This document shows positions 1 through 9,416 of a DNA stretch of 64,000 bases, in pieces. Source of the stretch: Sphingomonadaceae bacterium (GTDB lineage: Bacteria; Pseudomonadota; Alphaproteobacteria; Sphingomonadales; Sphingomonadaceae); contig JAKFUU010000008.1 of the NCBI GenBank assembly GCA_021732525.1, positions 62,001 through 126,000 of the forward strand. Reading direction: 5' to 3'. A program made the translations under genes and the position numbers. A model generated the notes under the pieces. That model had not been told where the DNA came from and searched no databases. It saw nothing but the letters and a program-made list of their open reading frames with translations. The first letter of the stretch is position 1. Each line of letters begins with the position of its first letter.

Positions 1-90
1 CCGGGCATCGGCATCCGCTGAAGGTTGTGCCGTAACCGGCGCGGCGATCAACAGGGCGACAAAGGACATCCGAGCAAACAAAGGACGCAT
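1..90 (-). CDS. Exported protein, N-terminal fragment
   Basis: A reading frame on the minus strand starts with ATG at position 90 and stays open to the window edge, giving 30 residues. They begin MRPLFARMSFVALLIAAPVT and continue with an AQP-type cleavage site, a clear Sec signal peptide. A GGGAA stretch lies upstream of the start. Only the signal region is visible, so the mature protein and its function cannot be named. It is divergent from the PhoD-like lipoprotein gene, with a 197-base spacer in which I found no convincing paired promoter boxes. Confidence 0.6.
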   Translation of the reverse strand, partial: MRPLFARMSFVALLIAAPVTAQPSADADAR

Positions 91-287
91 ATTAAAATTC
101 CCATCAGAAGAAATATTATGATGAGCTTATGCGACGCTCAATGATATGACCAGCAGAATTTGACGGAATCGCGGTGTCGCGCCTCGGTGCATCGCGGGCG
201 TCATCTGTTTGACATTTTGGCAGTGCAGAGCCGACTGGACAGTTTAGAGCCGGCCGAAAAATGGCCAACGGCGTGAAGGGATCGATC

Positions 288-1478
288 ATGAAATCAATCA
301 ATTTTCTTGCAATGGTTGCGGGCGCGGCGTTGTTGCTCGCGGGCTGCGCCGCAACGCGCGATCACAATGCGGCGGCTGCCGCGCCGGGAACGGCGGCGGG
401 AACGGGGGCGCAAAATCAATTTGAGGCGCTGCGCGCTTATTATGCAAATCTGCAAGAACGGCTGCCTATGGCCCCGCCGGGCGCATCCTTACCCGCCGAT
501 CGCGCGATTACGCGCCTTGCCTTTGGCTCCTGCGTCAACGAAAATCGCGCCATGGCTTTCTGGAATGTCATCGCCGCAGAACAGCCGCAACTATTCCTGT
601 TCATCGGCGACAATGTCTATGGCGATACCGCGTCGGTGCATGCGGCAACCATACCCTCCCTGCAAGACAGCTATCGCAAGCTTTCCAGCCGGCAAGAATT
701 TGCCAATTTCCGCGGCAAAATACCGATGATGACGGTATGGGACGATCATGATTATGGCGCGAATGACGCGGGCGGCAGCTTTGCATTTAAGGAATATGCC
801 GAAAAAATATATGAAAGCTATTGGGGCGCATCAGATGCCGTGCGCGCCCGCCCCGGCGTTTACGAAAGCCGCATCATCGGCCCCGCCGGCAAACGGGTGC
901 AGTTTATCATCCTCGACACACGTTTTTTCCGCTCCGACCTTGCCCGCCTGCCCTACCGCGCCGAACGCCCGCCGCTGGGCGGTTACATCCCCAATGAAGA
1001 CCCCGCCGCAAGCGTGCTGGGCGAAGACCAATGGGCATGGCTGGCCGCCGAATTGTCCAAGCCCGCCGAATTGCGTTTCATCGTGTCGTCCACGCAGGTG
1101 ATCACCAGCGCGCATGGCTTTGAAAGCTGGTATAATTTCCCCAAGGAACGGGAAAAATTCTACCGGTTGCTGGCGGCAAAGGGCGTGAACAATGCCGTGC
1201 TGCTAACCGGCGATCGCCATTCGGGTGCAATGTATAAGGCGCAGGTTCCCGGCCTATCAAAGCCGCTTTATGAATTTACCTCCACCTCGCTGAATTTTGC
1301 CTTTGGCGATGGCGACAGCGGCGCAAAAGAGCCCGACCCCAGCCGGATCGGCGGATTTTGGTCGGTAGAAAATTTTGGCCAGATTGACATTGACTGGGCG
1401 GCAAAAAGCGTGACGATGAGCTTGAAAAAAAGCGACGGGAGCTTGATCGAGCGGCAGGTGATTAAACCGATCCAGTGA
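288..1478 (+). CDS. PhoD-like metallophosphatase lipoprotein
   Basis: Predicted 396-residue phosphodiesterase/phosphatase of the alkaline phosphatase D (PhoD) metallophosphoesterase family, probably acting on phosphoesters in the periplasm. The N-terminus MKSINFLAMVAGAALLLAGC is a lipoprotein signal with an LAGC lipobox, so the mature protein should be lipid-anchored. Family motifs appear in order: FGSCVNENRA, FIGDNVYGDT, VWDDHDYGANDAG, LDTRFFRSDL and LLTGDRHSGAMY, which supply the Asp, Asn and His metal ligands. I chose the ATG at 288 because AAGGG lies seven bases upstream and translation then begins directly with the signal peptide; an in-frame ATG at 261 would bury it. It stands alone before putA. 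The substrate cannot be read from the sequence. Confidence 0.85.
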   Translation: MKSINFLAMVAGAALLLAGCAATRDHNAAAAAPGTAAGTGAQNQFEALRAYYANLQERLPMAPPGASLPADRAITRLAFGSCVNENRAMAFWNVIAAEQPQLFLFIGDNVYGDTASVHAATIPSLQDSYRKLSSRQEFANFRGKIPMMTVWDDHDYGANDAGGSFAFKEYAEKIYESYWGASDAVRARPGVYESRIIGPAGKRVQFIILDTRFFRSDLARLPYRAERPPLGGYIPNEDPAASVLGEDQWAWLAAELSKPAELRFIVSSTQVITSAHGFESWYNFPKEREKFYRLLAAKGVNNAVLLTGDRHSGAMYKAQVPGLSKPLYEFTSTSLNFAFGDGDSGAKEPDPSRIGGFWSVENFGQIDIDWAAKSVTMSLKKSDGSLIERQVIKPIQ

Positions 1479-1526
1479 TGGCCAATGTAACTTGTTTGGC
1501 CCGCACTTTTGGTGCAATTGCTGGTT

Positions 1527-4517
1527 ATGAATGACAATATCAATCGCCTGCGCCGCGCAATCCGGCCATTATATCGGATGGCGGAGCCCGATGTGCTCGC
1601 CCCGCTTGTCGCCGCCGCGCGGCTGACAGCGAAGCAGCGCGCGGCCGTTACCGCGCGCGCGGCCGGGTTGTTGCAGCAATTGCGCGCCGCTCAATCGGAC
1701 GGCTGGGTCAATCAATTTTTGCAAGAATATCGCTTGGGCAGCGAAGAGGGCACGGCGTTACTATCGCTGGCCGAGGCATTTTTGCGGGTGCCCGACCCCG
1801 GCACCGCCGATTTGTTGATTACCGACAAGCTGACCAATGCCGATTGGCGGTCGCATAAGGGCAAATCGGCGAGTATTTTGGTCAACAGCGCCACCTGGGG
1901 ATTGGTGCTGGGCAAAGCGATATTGGGCGATGCCGAAGGCAGCCTGTTGAAACGGTTGATCGCCCGCAGCGGCGAACCCTTTGTGCGGCAGGGGGTGGGC
2001 GCGGCGATGCAGCTTATGGGCCAGGTTTTCGTGATGGGCCGCACCATCGATGAAGCGATGCAGCGCATGGAGACCAGCGAAAATTTGGGTTTTACCGCCA
2101 GTTTTGACATGCTGGGCGAAGCCGCGCGGACCCATGAAGATGCCGAGCGCTACTTCGAAAGCTATGGCCGCGCCGTCGCGGCGGTTGGCCGGAACCCCAA
2201 TCGCGGCCATAGTATTTCGGTTAAGCTTTCGGCGCTCCATCCGCGCTATGAAACCGCGCAAGCCGGCCAATGCGTCCCCGAACTGGCCGACCGGCTCCGC
2301 CATCTGGCGCGCCGGGCGGCGGCGGCGAATGTTCAGCTGACCGTCGATGCCGAAGAGGCGGCGCGGCTGGAAATGAGCCTGGATATCATCGAAACGGTGG
2401 CGCGCGATCCGGCGTTATCGGGATGGGACGGGTTGGGCATGGCGGTGCAGGCCTATTCCAAACGCGCCCGGCCGCTGATCACCTGGATCGACGCTTTGGG
2501 TGCGGCAACCGGGCGGCGGGTTAAGCTGCGGCTGGTCAAGGGGGCATATTGGGATACCGAGATTAAATATGCGCAGGAACGCGGGCTTGCCGGATATCCG
2601 TTATTCACCCGCAAGGCGGCCACCGATGTCTCTTATCTCGCCTGCGCGCGCGATATGTTGACGGCCAAAAATATCCACCCGGCCTTTGCAACGCATAACG
2701 CCTTGACCGTCGCGACGATATTGGAATGGGCGGGCGGCGCGCGCGATTTTGAATTTCAACGGCTGCATGGCATGGGCGAGGGATTGTTTGAAAATCTGGT
2801 GCGCGAAGGGGGCTATCACTGCCGCACCTATGCGCCGGTGGGCGGTCACCGCGATTTATTGGCCTATCTGGTCCGGCGCTTGCTGGAAAATGGTGCGAAC
2901 AGCAGCTTTGTCCATCAATTGGCCGACCGGAATATCAGCGAAGAAATATTGCTGGGCGATCCGGCGGAAAAAATATTGGCGGCGGGCGGAACCGCGCATC
3001 CGGCCATTCCCCTGCCATCGGCGCTATTCGCCCCCGAACGCATCAACAGCGCCGGTCTTGATCTGGACGATGCCGAGATATTGGCGGCCACCGCGCGGCA
3101 GGTTCAAACGCCGATATCCGATGATGCCGCAGCGCGGGCGCCAAGCACACCAGACACCGTGAAATTGGCGGTGACTCAGGCGCAAAAAACCTTTGCATCC
3201 TGGTCGGCAACCCCGGTTGCCGCGCGTGCCGATTGTTTGGACCGGCTTGCCGATCTGATCGAAGCACAACGCGGTGAATTGATGGCTCTGTTGGTGCAGG
3301 AGGCAAAAAAGACCATTCCCGACGCCCTGAGCGAAGTGCGCGAGGCCACCGATTTTTGCCGTTATTATGCGGCGCGGGCGCGGCGCGACCTGACGCCGCT
3401 GGATTTGCCGGGGCCAACCGGTGAACGCAACATCTTGCGGCATGAGGGCCGGGGCGTTTGGGCCGCCATTGCGCCATGGAATTTCCCGCTGGCGATTTTT
3501 CTGGGTCAGATCGCGGCGGCGTTGGTTGCCGGCAATTGCGTGGTTGCCAAACCCGCGCCGCAAACACCCTTGATCGCGCGCAAGGCGGCCGCCCTGACGC
3601 ACCGGGCGGGTATCCCAAAGGGCGCGCTGCATCTGATCATCGGCGGCGCGGATGTCGGCGCTATGCTAACCAGCGACCCGCGCATCGCCGGCGTGGTATT
3701 CACCGGATCGGTCGCCGCATCCAAGGCCATCGCCCGCAATTTGCTAACCGGCGACACAAGGCCTTTGGTGCCGTTGATCGCCGAAACCGGCGGGGTGAAC
3801 GCGATGATCGCGGATAGCACCGCGCTGACCGAACAACTGGTGCGTGACATTGTTATTTCGGGCTTTCATTCGGCGGGGCAGCGTTGCTCGGCGCTGCGGT
3901 TGCTGCTGCTGCAAGAAGATATTGCTTCGCAAACGTTGGCCATGCTCGGCGGCGCGATGGCCGCGCTCAAGATCGGCGATCCCGCCGATCCCGCTACCGA
4001 TGTCGGGCCGGTGATCGACCGGGCCGCTTTCGACCGGTTGATGACATACCGGGAAAAAATGGCGGAACGGATCATCCATACGGCTACCGTGCCCAAATCC
4101 GGGTTATTCGTGCCGCCCACGATAATCATGCTCGATCATATGGATGATCTGCGCGAAGAATTTTTCGGACCGCTTATCCATGTCGCAACCTGGCGCACCG
4201 GCGGGATGGAAGCGGCCATCGCGGCGGTTAACGATAAGGGCTTTGGCCTGACGATGGGCCTGCACAGCCGGATCGCGCGCGCCGCCGATTTGGCGCAAGA
4301 TCATGCCCGCGTGGGCAATCTATATATCAATCGGTCGATGACCGGCGCGGTTGTTGGCAGTCAGCCCTTTGGCGGGGAAGGGCTATCGGGCACAGGGCCC
4401 AAAGCGGGCGGCCCGCATTATCTTTTCCGATTTTGCGCCGAACGCACGACAACGATTGATACCACCAGCGCCGGCGGCAATGCGTCGCTATTGTCGCTCG
4501 AAGAAGATATCGCGTAA
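1527..4517 (+). CDS. putA: Bifunctional proline dehydrogenase / glutamate semialdehyde dehydrogenase
   Basis: PutA oxidises proline to glutamate in two steps: an FAD-dependent proline dehydrogenase barrel, then an NAD-dependent aldehyde dehydrogenase (ALDH), with the intermediate passed inside the protein. Of 996 residues, roughly 60-470 carry proline dehydrogenase motifs such as LRLVKGAYWDTEIK and FATHNALT, and roughly 540-980 form the ALDH domain. The ALDH glutamate is E753 (AETGG) and the catalytic cysteine is C787 (GQRCSALR). There is no N-terminal ribbon-helix-helix DNA-binding domain, so this is a purely enzymatic PutA that does not repress its own gene. ATG 1527 is preferred over an upstream in-frame TTG at 1509. 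It converges on dnaN with only 16 bases between. Confidence 0.96.
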   Translation: MNDNINRLRRAIRPLYRMAEPDVLAPLVAAARLTAKQRAAVTARAAGLLQQLRAAQSDGWVNQFLQEYRLGSEEGTALLSLAEAFLRVPDPGTADLLITDKLTNADWRSHKGKSASILVNSATWGLVLGKAILGDAEGSLLKRLIARSGEPFVRQGVGAAMQLMGQVFVMGRTIDEAMQRMETSENLGFTASFDMLGEAARTHEDAERYFESYGRAVAAVGRNPNRGHSISVKLSALHPRYETAQAGQCVPELADRLRHLARRAAAANVQLTVDAEEAARLEMSLDIIETVARDPALSGWDGLGMAVQAYSKRARPLITWIDALGAATGRRVKLRLVKGAYWDTEIKYAQERGLAGYPLFTRKAATDVSYLACARDMLTAKNIHPAFATHNALTVATILEWAGGARDFEFQRLHGMGEGLFENLVREGGYHCRTYAPVGGHRDLLAYLVRRLLENGANSSFVHQLADRNISEEILLGDPAEKILAAGGTAHPAIPLPSALFAPERINSAGLDLDDAEILAATARQVQTPISDDAAARAPSTPDTVKLAVTQAQKTFASWSATPVAARADCLDRLADLIEAQRGELMALLVQEAKKTIPDALSEVREATDFCRYYAARARRDLTPLDLPGPTGERNILRHEGRGVWAAIAPWNFPLAIFLGQIAAALVAGNCVVAKPAPQTPLIARKAAALTHRAGIPKGALHLIIGGADVGAMLTSDPRIAGVVFTGSVAASKAIARNLLTGDTRPLVPLIAETGGVNAMIADSTALTEQLVRDIVISGFHSAGQRCSALRLLLLQEDIASQTLAMLGGAMAALKIGDPADPATDVGPVIDRAAFDRLMTYREKMAERIIHTATVPKSGLFVPPTIIMLDHMDDLREEFFGPLIHVATWRTGGMEAAIAAVNDKGFGLTMGLHSRIARAADLAQDHARVGNLYINRSMTGAVVGSQPFGGEGLSGTGPKAGGPHYLFRFCAERTTTIDTTSAGGNASLLSLEEDIA

Positions 4518-4533
4518 GACATAGCGCGGCGGA

Positions 4534-5649
4534 TTAAACCCGCATGGGCATGAGCACATAGAGCGCAGCGGATTTTTCATTTTCGCGGATCAAGGTGGGC
4601 GCGCTGCCATCGGCGAGATGCAGTTCGACCGTGTCGCCTTCGATCTCGCCCAAAATATCCATTAAATAGCGCGCGTTGAAGCCGATTTCAAAACCTTCGC
4701 TGCGATATTCGCCCGATACTTCTTCGGCCGCGGTGCCATTTTCCGGGCTGGTGACCGACAGGGTGATCTTGTCATTTTCCAGCGCCATTTTAACCGCGCG
4801 GGTTTTTTCGGTGGCAATCGTCGCCACCCGGTCCACCCCCTGGCTAAAGGCTTTGGGATCGATCTTGAGCAGCTTATCATTGCCGGTGGGTATCACCCGG
4901 CTGTAATCGGGGAAGGTGCCATCGATCAACTTGCTCGTTAAAATGGCATTGCCCAATGTGAAACGGATCTTGCTGGCGGATAGATCAATCTGAATTTGGG
5001 CATCGCTGCTTTCATCCAGCAGCTTGCGGATTTCGCCGATACATTTGCGCGGAATGATGACATCGGGCATGCCTTCTGCTCCCGCCGGGCGCGGTAAGGT
5101 AACGCGGGCCAGCCGGTGGCCATCGGTCGCCGCGGCCTTTAACACCGGAACTTCATCTTCCGCCACATGCAGGAAAATACCGTTCAGATAATAGCGGGTT
5201 TCTTCGGTGGAAATGGCAAAGCGGGTTTTGTCGATAATCTGGATGAGCGCCGCCGCCGGCAGTTCAAAATGAGTGGGCAATTCGCCCTCGGCAATCATCG
5301 GAAAATCGTCGCGCGGCAATGTCGCCAGGCTGAAACGCGCTCGGCCCGCATTCACCGCCATTCGGCCATCGGCCGCATGCAATTGCACTTGCGATCCATC
5401 GGGCAACTTGCGCGCGATTTCAAACAAGGTGTGTGCAGATATTGTCGTTGCCCCCGCATTTTCGACATTGGCGGCAAAGGTTTCAACAATTTGCAGGTCA
5501 AGATCGGTCGCGGTCAACTTAATCTGGCCATTTTCGCTGGCTTCGATCAGCACATTGGAAAGGATCGGTATGGTGTTGCGGCGTTCGACAACAGACTGAA
5601 CATGGCTAAGGCTTTTCAGCAAAGTCGCGCGTTCGATCGTGGCTCTCAT
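4534..5649 (-). CDS. dnaN: DNA polymerase III beta sliding clamp
   Basis: Encodes the ring-shaped processivity clamp that holds DNA polymerase III and many repair factors on DNA. The 371-residue length and three repeated clamp folds match the family. The start MRATIERATLLKSLSHVQSV, the central RLARVTLPRP and the C-terminal YVLMPMRV are typical of alphaproteobacterial DnaN. It is not next to dnaA or recF, which is common in alphaproteobacteria where the replication genes are dispersed. It is transcribed away from the histidine-phosphatase gene, and the divergent spacer contains an unusual 11-base inverted repeat listed separately. Confidence 0.97.
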   Translation of the reverse strand: MRATIERATLLKSLSHVQSVVERRNTIPILSNVLIEASENGQIKLTATDLDLQIVETFAANVENAGATTISAHTLFEIARKLPDGSQVQLHAADGRMAVNAGRARFSLATLPRDDFPMIAEGELPTHFELPAAALIQIIDKTRFAISTEETRYYLNGIFLHVAEDEVPVLKAAATDGHRLARVTLPRPAGAEGMPDVIIPRKCIGEIRKLLDESSDAQIQIDLSASKIRFTLGNAILTSKLIDGTFPDYSRVIPTGNDKLLKIDPKAFSQGVDRVATIATEKTRAVKMALENDKITLSVTSPENGTAAEEVSGEYRSEGFEIGFNARYLMDILGEIEGDTVELHLADGSAPTLIRENEKSAALYVLMPMRV

Positions 5650-5677
5650 ATTCTAACTCTTCCCACCAAATTCTATT

Positions 5678-5730
5678 GTTGCAACCGGGCCATTATGCAG
5701 CAAATCCCGCAACGCTGTACCGGTTGCAAC
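5678..5730. promoter_or_regulatory. Inverted repeat upstream of dnaN
   Basis: GTTGCAACCGG (5678-5688) and its exact reverse complement CCGGTTGCAAC (5720-5730) flank 31 bases in the divergent spacer between dnaN and the phosphatase gene. Each arm contains the self-complementary octamer GTTGCAAC, so the site could bind two dimers. This is seen directly; a regulatory role is inference. Confidence 0.35.
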
Positions 5731-5822
5731 CAAAATTAGTCCAGCTTTCCTTAACGATAATGTGCGCAAGGGCAAGCCGATAGGCTTTGCAAGCTGCAAT
5801 ATCCTGTGGAATAAGCGCAAAA

Positions 5823-6467
5823 ATGGCAATTTTGACAAATGGCAAACGCATTTTCATCGCGCGGCATGGGGAAACCATATTCAATAAAGTGGCCCGGATG
5901 CAGGGGATGGACGCGCATACACCGCTGACCTGGGAGGGCTGTGGACAAGCGGCGCGGATGGGCGAGGCGATGCGCCATCACATCCGCGATCCCTCCGCGC
6001 TCCGCCTGATCGCATCATCCAGCGGGCGGACGCTCCAGACCTTATCGCTGATCTGCGAACAGATTTTTGCCGACTGGCATACACATGAAACCGACCACCG
6101 GCTGCGCGAGATTGATGTGGGGGAATGGGAAGGCCAATATTACGCCGATCTGTTCCCCGATATCTACGAATTGATCGACCGCGAGCATAAATTATTCAAA
6201 AAATTTGCATTATCGGGCGAGGATTATGTCGCGGTCGCAAGCCGGCTGCGCGAATGGATCGCCGATCAACGCTTTGAGCGTGATATGCTGATCATCAGCC
6301 ACGGCATGACCGCGCGGGTCTTACGCGGATTGCTGTTGGGTATGCCTGAACAGGAAGGATATGGCGCACCCATTGCGCGCAGCCTGTCGCAGGGCAGCAT
6401 GGTCATGATTTGCGACGGCGTGGAGGAATTGGTTATCAGCGGCGATGGAAGCGGAGAAAAGGCGTGA
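5823..6467 (+). CDS. Histidine phosphatase family protein
   Basis: A 214-residue member of the phosphoglycerate-mutase-like histidine phosphatase superfamily. The phosphoacceptor motif is FIARHGET near residue 10, and a second catalytic His lies in LIISHGMTARVLRG. EIDVGEWEGQYYADL supplies the usual acidic region. Members act on varied phosphoesters (sugar phosphates, phosphohistidine, cobalamin precursors) and nothing here identifies the substrate. ATG 5823 is preferred because it leaves a short N-terminus before the RHG motif; an upstream in-frame start at 5787 would add 12 residues with no family match. Its stop overlaps the next gene in a GTGA junction, so the two are probably co-translated. 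Confidence 0.85.
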   Translation: MAILTNGKRIFIARHGETIFNKVARMQGMDAHTPLTWEGCGQAARMGEAMRHHIRDPSALRLIASSSGRTLQTLSLICEQIFADWHTHETDHRLREIDVGEWEGQYYADLFPDIYELIDREHKLFKKFALSGEDYVAVASRLREWIADQRFERDMLIISHGMTARVLRGLLLGMPEQEGYGAPIARSLSQGSMVMICDGVEELVISGDGSGEKA

Positions 6468-6976
6468 GGCGGGGGGCTACCCTTGTTGCTCTGGCTTTGG
6501 CCGCGGCGGGCGCGTTTGCTATCCTTGGGCTTGCCGCTCCGGCTTTTGCCAAAGATCGGCTGGGTATCTATCATGGCTGGGCGGCGTTTAGGGATCCGGA
6601 GACGCCGCGATGCTATGCCATCGCCTCGCCCGAACAACGGGTGAGCGGATCGGTCCGGTCTGGCTATCTGTCGATTGGCTTCTGGCCGCGAGAAGGCGTC
6701 ACGCACCAAATTTATGTCAGCTTGTCGCGTGATCGTTCCGCGAGCAGTTCGGTGGCGATAAGCGCCGGCGGGAGGCGTTTCCGGCTAAAGGCAAGCGCCA
6801 GCGGTGCTTGGGCGGCCAATCGCCGGGGCGACCTTGCGATCATCGCCGCAATCCGCAGCGCGGCCTCACTCAGCGTTGAGAGCATTGGCCGCGATGGGCG
6901 ATCGATCATCGATGCCTATAGCCTGCGCGGTGCCCCTAGCGCGATCGATGCCGCGGCGCTGCGCTGCGCCCAATAG
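6464..6976 (+). CDS. Small exported protein of unknown function
   Basis: A 170-residue protein that I cannot assign. The GTG start overlaps the TGA stop of the phosphatase gene (GTGA), with GGAGAAAAGG immediately upstream, so translational coupling is likely. The N-terminus is an arginine-rich, then Ala/Leu-rich signal peptide ending in APAFAKD, giving a periplasmic protein of about 145 residues. The mature part starts GIYHGWAAFRDPETPRCYAI and has two widely spaced cysteines, near CYAI and at the C-terminal LRCAQ, that could form a disulfide. The layout faintly recalls IalB-type periplasmic proteins, but I would not claim homology. A strong terminator follows. Confidence 0.7.
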   Translation: MRRGATLVALALAAAGAFAILGLAAPAFAKDRLGIYHGWAAFRDPETPRCYAIASPEQRVSGSVRSGYLSIGFWPREGVTHQIYVSLSRDRSASSSVAISAGGRRFRLKASASGAWAANRRGDLAIIAAIRSAASLSVESIGRDGRSIIDAYSLRGAPSAIDAAALRCAQ

Positions 6977-7014
6977 ATGGCCAGGAAAATGACGGCGCGC
7001 GCGATAATCAATCA

Positions 7015-7047
7015 GGGCGCTGCCTTGTCTGGCAGCGCCCCGTTATT
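7015..7047. terminator. Bidirectional hairpin terminator
   Basis: GGGCGCTGCC (7015-7024) and GGCAGCGCCC (7031-7040) form a perfect 10-base-pair stem with a 6-base loop, followed by CGTTATT. It sits between two converging genes, so it can end both transcripts. Confidence 0.75.
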
Positions 7048-7070
7048 CTGGCTCAATTTGCCTGAACGCC

Positions 7071-9416
7071 TCAGCGGATTTTTGCGCTTAGCGTTACGCC
7101 GAAATAGCGATCGGCATCACGCGGAATATGCAGGCGCAGCCCGGTCCCGGTATTCAGCGTGACATAGCTGGTGTCCGCAATATTGCGAACAAAGACGGTT
7201 AGGCGATATTTTTCATCAATATCGGAAATGCCCAAGTTAGCGTTCCAGATGCCATAGCCATCAAGCGGGCCAATCTCGCCAATCTCAGAAAATTGCGAAT
7301 CGGTATAGGTATAATTGGTTCCGGCAAAAATCTTGAAATTTTCGCCCACCGCCGTTTCATAATCGACCCCTGCATTCCCGCTCCATTCGGGTGCCAGCGG
7401 CAAGCGTTGCCCGTTGCGCACATCGGCGGCACCCGTCGTCGGGTTGGGATTAAATTCGCGCACGCGCGCATCGACATAGGCGACGCCGCCGCGGAAATTC
7501 AGGCCCTCAACGGGTTGAATGATGGTATCAACTTCAAACCCGCGCGAACGCACGGTTCCGGCATTGGTCAGATTGGTGATAAAAACGGCGGGCGAAATTT
7601 CGACCGAGTTATTCGCTTGAAAACCTTCATAAGTGGCGGTGAAAACCGCGACGTTTAATTGGATTCGCCGGTCCCAAAATTCCGATTTTAATCCGATTTC
7701 AAAAGCGTCGGAAATTTCCGCATCAATGGGCGGTGAATTGTTGGGGGCAGTGTGGTTAAAGAATACGTTAAAGGCAGGGCCCTTGTAACCGCGCGTGTAG
7801 CTGCCATAAAATAGCACATCTTCGGTTGGTTTATATTGGATCGATCCTTTACCCGATAGGTTATTCGTTACCGTGTCGCCGCGCGACAGATTGGTGCCGT
7901 TGCCGGGCACGGGGGTGCCGGTGATATTGCCGCCCGCACCAAAGGGACTTACGCCGGCGATATTCGCGGTTCCGCCCAGCGGCAGACCGGTCCGCGCATC
8001 GATGCCCGGCGCGCGGAAATGTGAAAAATCTAGAATGTCGCGGGTGAACCGCAGGCCCCCGGTGAAGCTCAACTGATCGGTCAGATTATAGGTCGCTTGA
8101 CCAAAAAAGGCCCAGTTGGTCACATCAACATCGCTGAAAGAGGTTGCCGTGGGAACGCGGGTATTGACCAGATCGGTCAAATTGCAAAGCCGGGCGCCGG
8201 TTGCCGTAACGGGCTGGGTAGAACCGGGGCAAACCACGCTCGTCCGGGAAAAATCCTGTTGGTTGTTGGAAATAAACAGGAAAGCGCCCACCTGATAAAC
8301 AAGATCTTTTGATTGATCCGAGGCAAGCCGAATTTCCGCCGATGTTTGCTGCGTCCGAACGGTACCCAGATCATGTAGCTGCCCGCCGGCGCTGGTTGCG
8401 CGCGGCAGGAAATCACCGTCGCGAATTTCGGTATTTTCCCAATTGCGATAGCCGGTAACAAAGCTCAACGTGTGATCATTCAGCACATCAAGATCCAACG
8501 AAGCGGTTAAACTCCATTGCCGGTCCAGACTTTCGGTAACCAAATCCTGATTGATGAAACGTTGATCTTCGCCCAGCACAAAGGGGGGTAGACCCAATTC
8601 GGCATTAAGAGCCGCCCCGCGCGAAATACCCGTCACCTCAGCGCAGCAATCATTGTTGGCTTCAAAATAATCGGCGATCACGCGGATGCGGGCGATGCCG
8701 CCATCATAGTCTAAAATACCGCGGGCGCCGTAATTTTCATAGCCATTGACCTGTTCATTCCGGCCGCCAAAAATATTGGTAATATTGCCGTCATAGCTGC
8801 CGTAAAAGCCGGTTAAACGCGCGGTCAAATCCTGCGCCAAAGGCCCGGACAGCGATGCCTTAAAGCGATATTCGTCGCCTTCATAATATTCGGCGCGCAG
8901 GTCGGCTTCCAAATCATTGGTGCCGCCCTTGGATACCAGATTGACCAGACCCGCCGATGCATTTTTGCCAAATAAAGTGCCTTGCGGTCCGCGCAAAACC
9001 TCAACCCGTTCCAAATCGATCAAATCGGAAAAAGCCTGCCCATTGCGGCTGAGCACAATGCCATCGACAACGGTGGACACACTGGGTTCAACCGCGGCAG
9101 AAAAAGTGATCGTGCCAACGCCGCGCAGAAACAGCGCGCTGTTGGCGCTGGTGGTGCCTTTGCGGAAGGTAACCGATGGCGCGAGCTTGCCGATATTTTC
9201 CAGATTGGCAACGCCCGATTCGATCAAACGATCGCCGGAAATGGCGGTGATGGCAATCGGCACATCCTGCACATTTTCTTCAACTTTATTGGCGGTTACG
9301 ACGATTTCTTCGACCTGCGCATGCGCAGCGGTTGACATTGATAATGCCGCCAATGACGCGGCGCCCGCCAAAATGGCTTTCGCTGTGAATCTATGATTCT
9401 GAATAAGATTGACCAC
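7071..9416 (-). CDS. TonB-dependent receptor, probable sulfoquinovoside uptake
   Basis: A 781-residue outer-membrane TonB-dependent receptor. It has a signal peptide ending STAAHAQ, then the TonB-box-like EEIVVTANK, a plug domain (IGKLAPSVTFRKG, LRGVG, VDGIVLSRNG, VEVLRGPQGTLFGKNAS) and a 22-strand-type barrel ending FGVTLSAKIR. The GTG start at 9416 is chosen because GGGAGG sits eight bases upstream; a longer frame from 9488 would place non-signal sequence in front. It is divergent from the sulfoquinovosidase operon across a 191-base spacer with a shared operator-like palindrome. By context I infer that it imports sulfoquinovose glycosides. The receptor sequence itself does not reveal its ligand. 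Confidence 0.9.
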   Translation of the reverse strand: MVNLIQNHRFTAKAILAGAASLAALSMSTAAHAQVEEIVVTANKVEENVQDVPIAITAISGDRLIESGVANLENIGKLAPSVTFRKGTTSANSALFLRGVGTITFSAAVEPSVSTVVDGIVLSRNGQAFSDLIDLERVEVLRGPQGTLFGKNASAGLVNLVSKGGTNDLEADLRAEYYEGDEYRFKASLSGPLAQDLTARLTGFYGSYDGNITNIFGGRNEQVNGYENYGARGILDYDGGIARIRVIADYFEANNDCCAEVTGISRGAALNAELGLPPFVLGEDQRFINQDLVTESLDRQWSLTASLDLDVLNDHTLSFVTGYRNWENTEIRDGDFLPRATSAGGQLHDLGTVRTQQTSAEIRLASDQSKDLVYQVGAFLFISNNQQDFSRTSVVCPGSTQPVTATGARLCNLTDLVNTRVPTATSFSDVDVTNWAFFGQATYNLTDQLSFTGGLRFTRDILDFSHFRAPGIDARTGLPLGGTANIAGVSPFGAGGNITGTPVPGNGTNLSRGDTVTNNLSGKGSIQYKPTEDVLFYGSYTRGYKGPAFNVFFNHTAPNNSPPIDAEISDAFEIGLKSEFWDRRIQLNVAVFTATYEGFQANNSVEISPAVFITNLTNAGTVRSRGFEVDTIIQPVEGLNFRGGVAYVDARVREFNPNPTTGAADVRNGQRLPLAPEWSGNAGVDYETAVGENFKIFAGTNYTYTDSQFSEIGEIGPLDGYGIWNANLGISDIDEKYRLTVFVRNIADTSYVTLNTGTGLRLHIPRDADRYFGVTLSAKIR

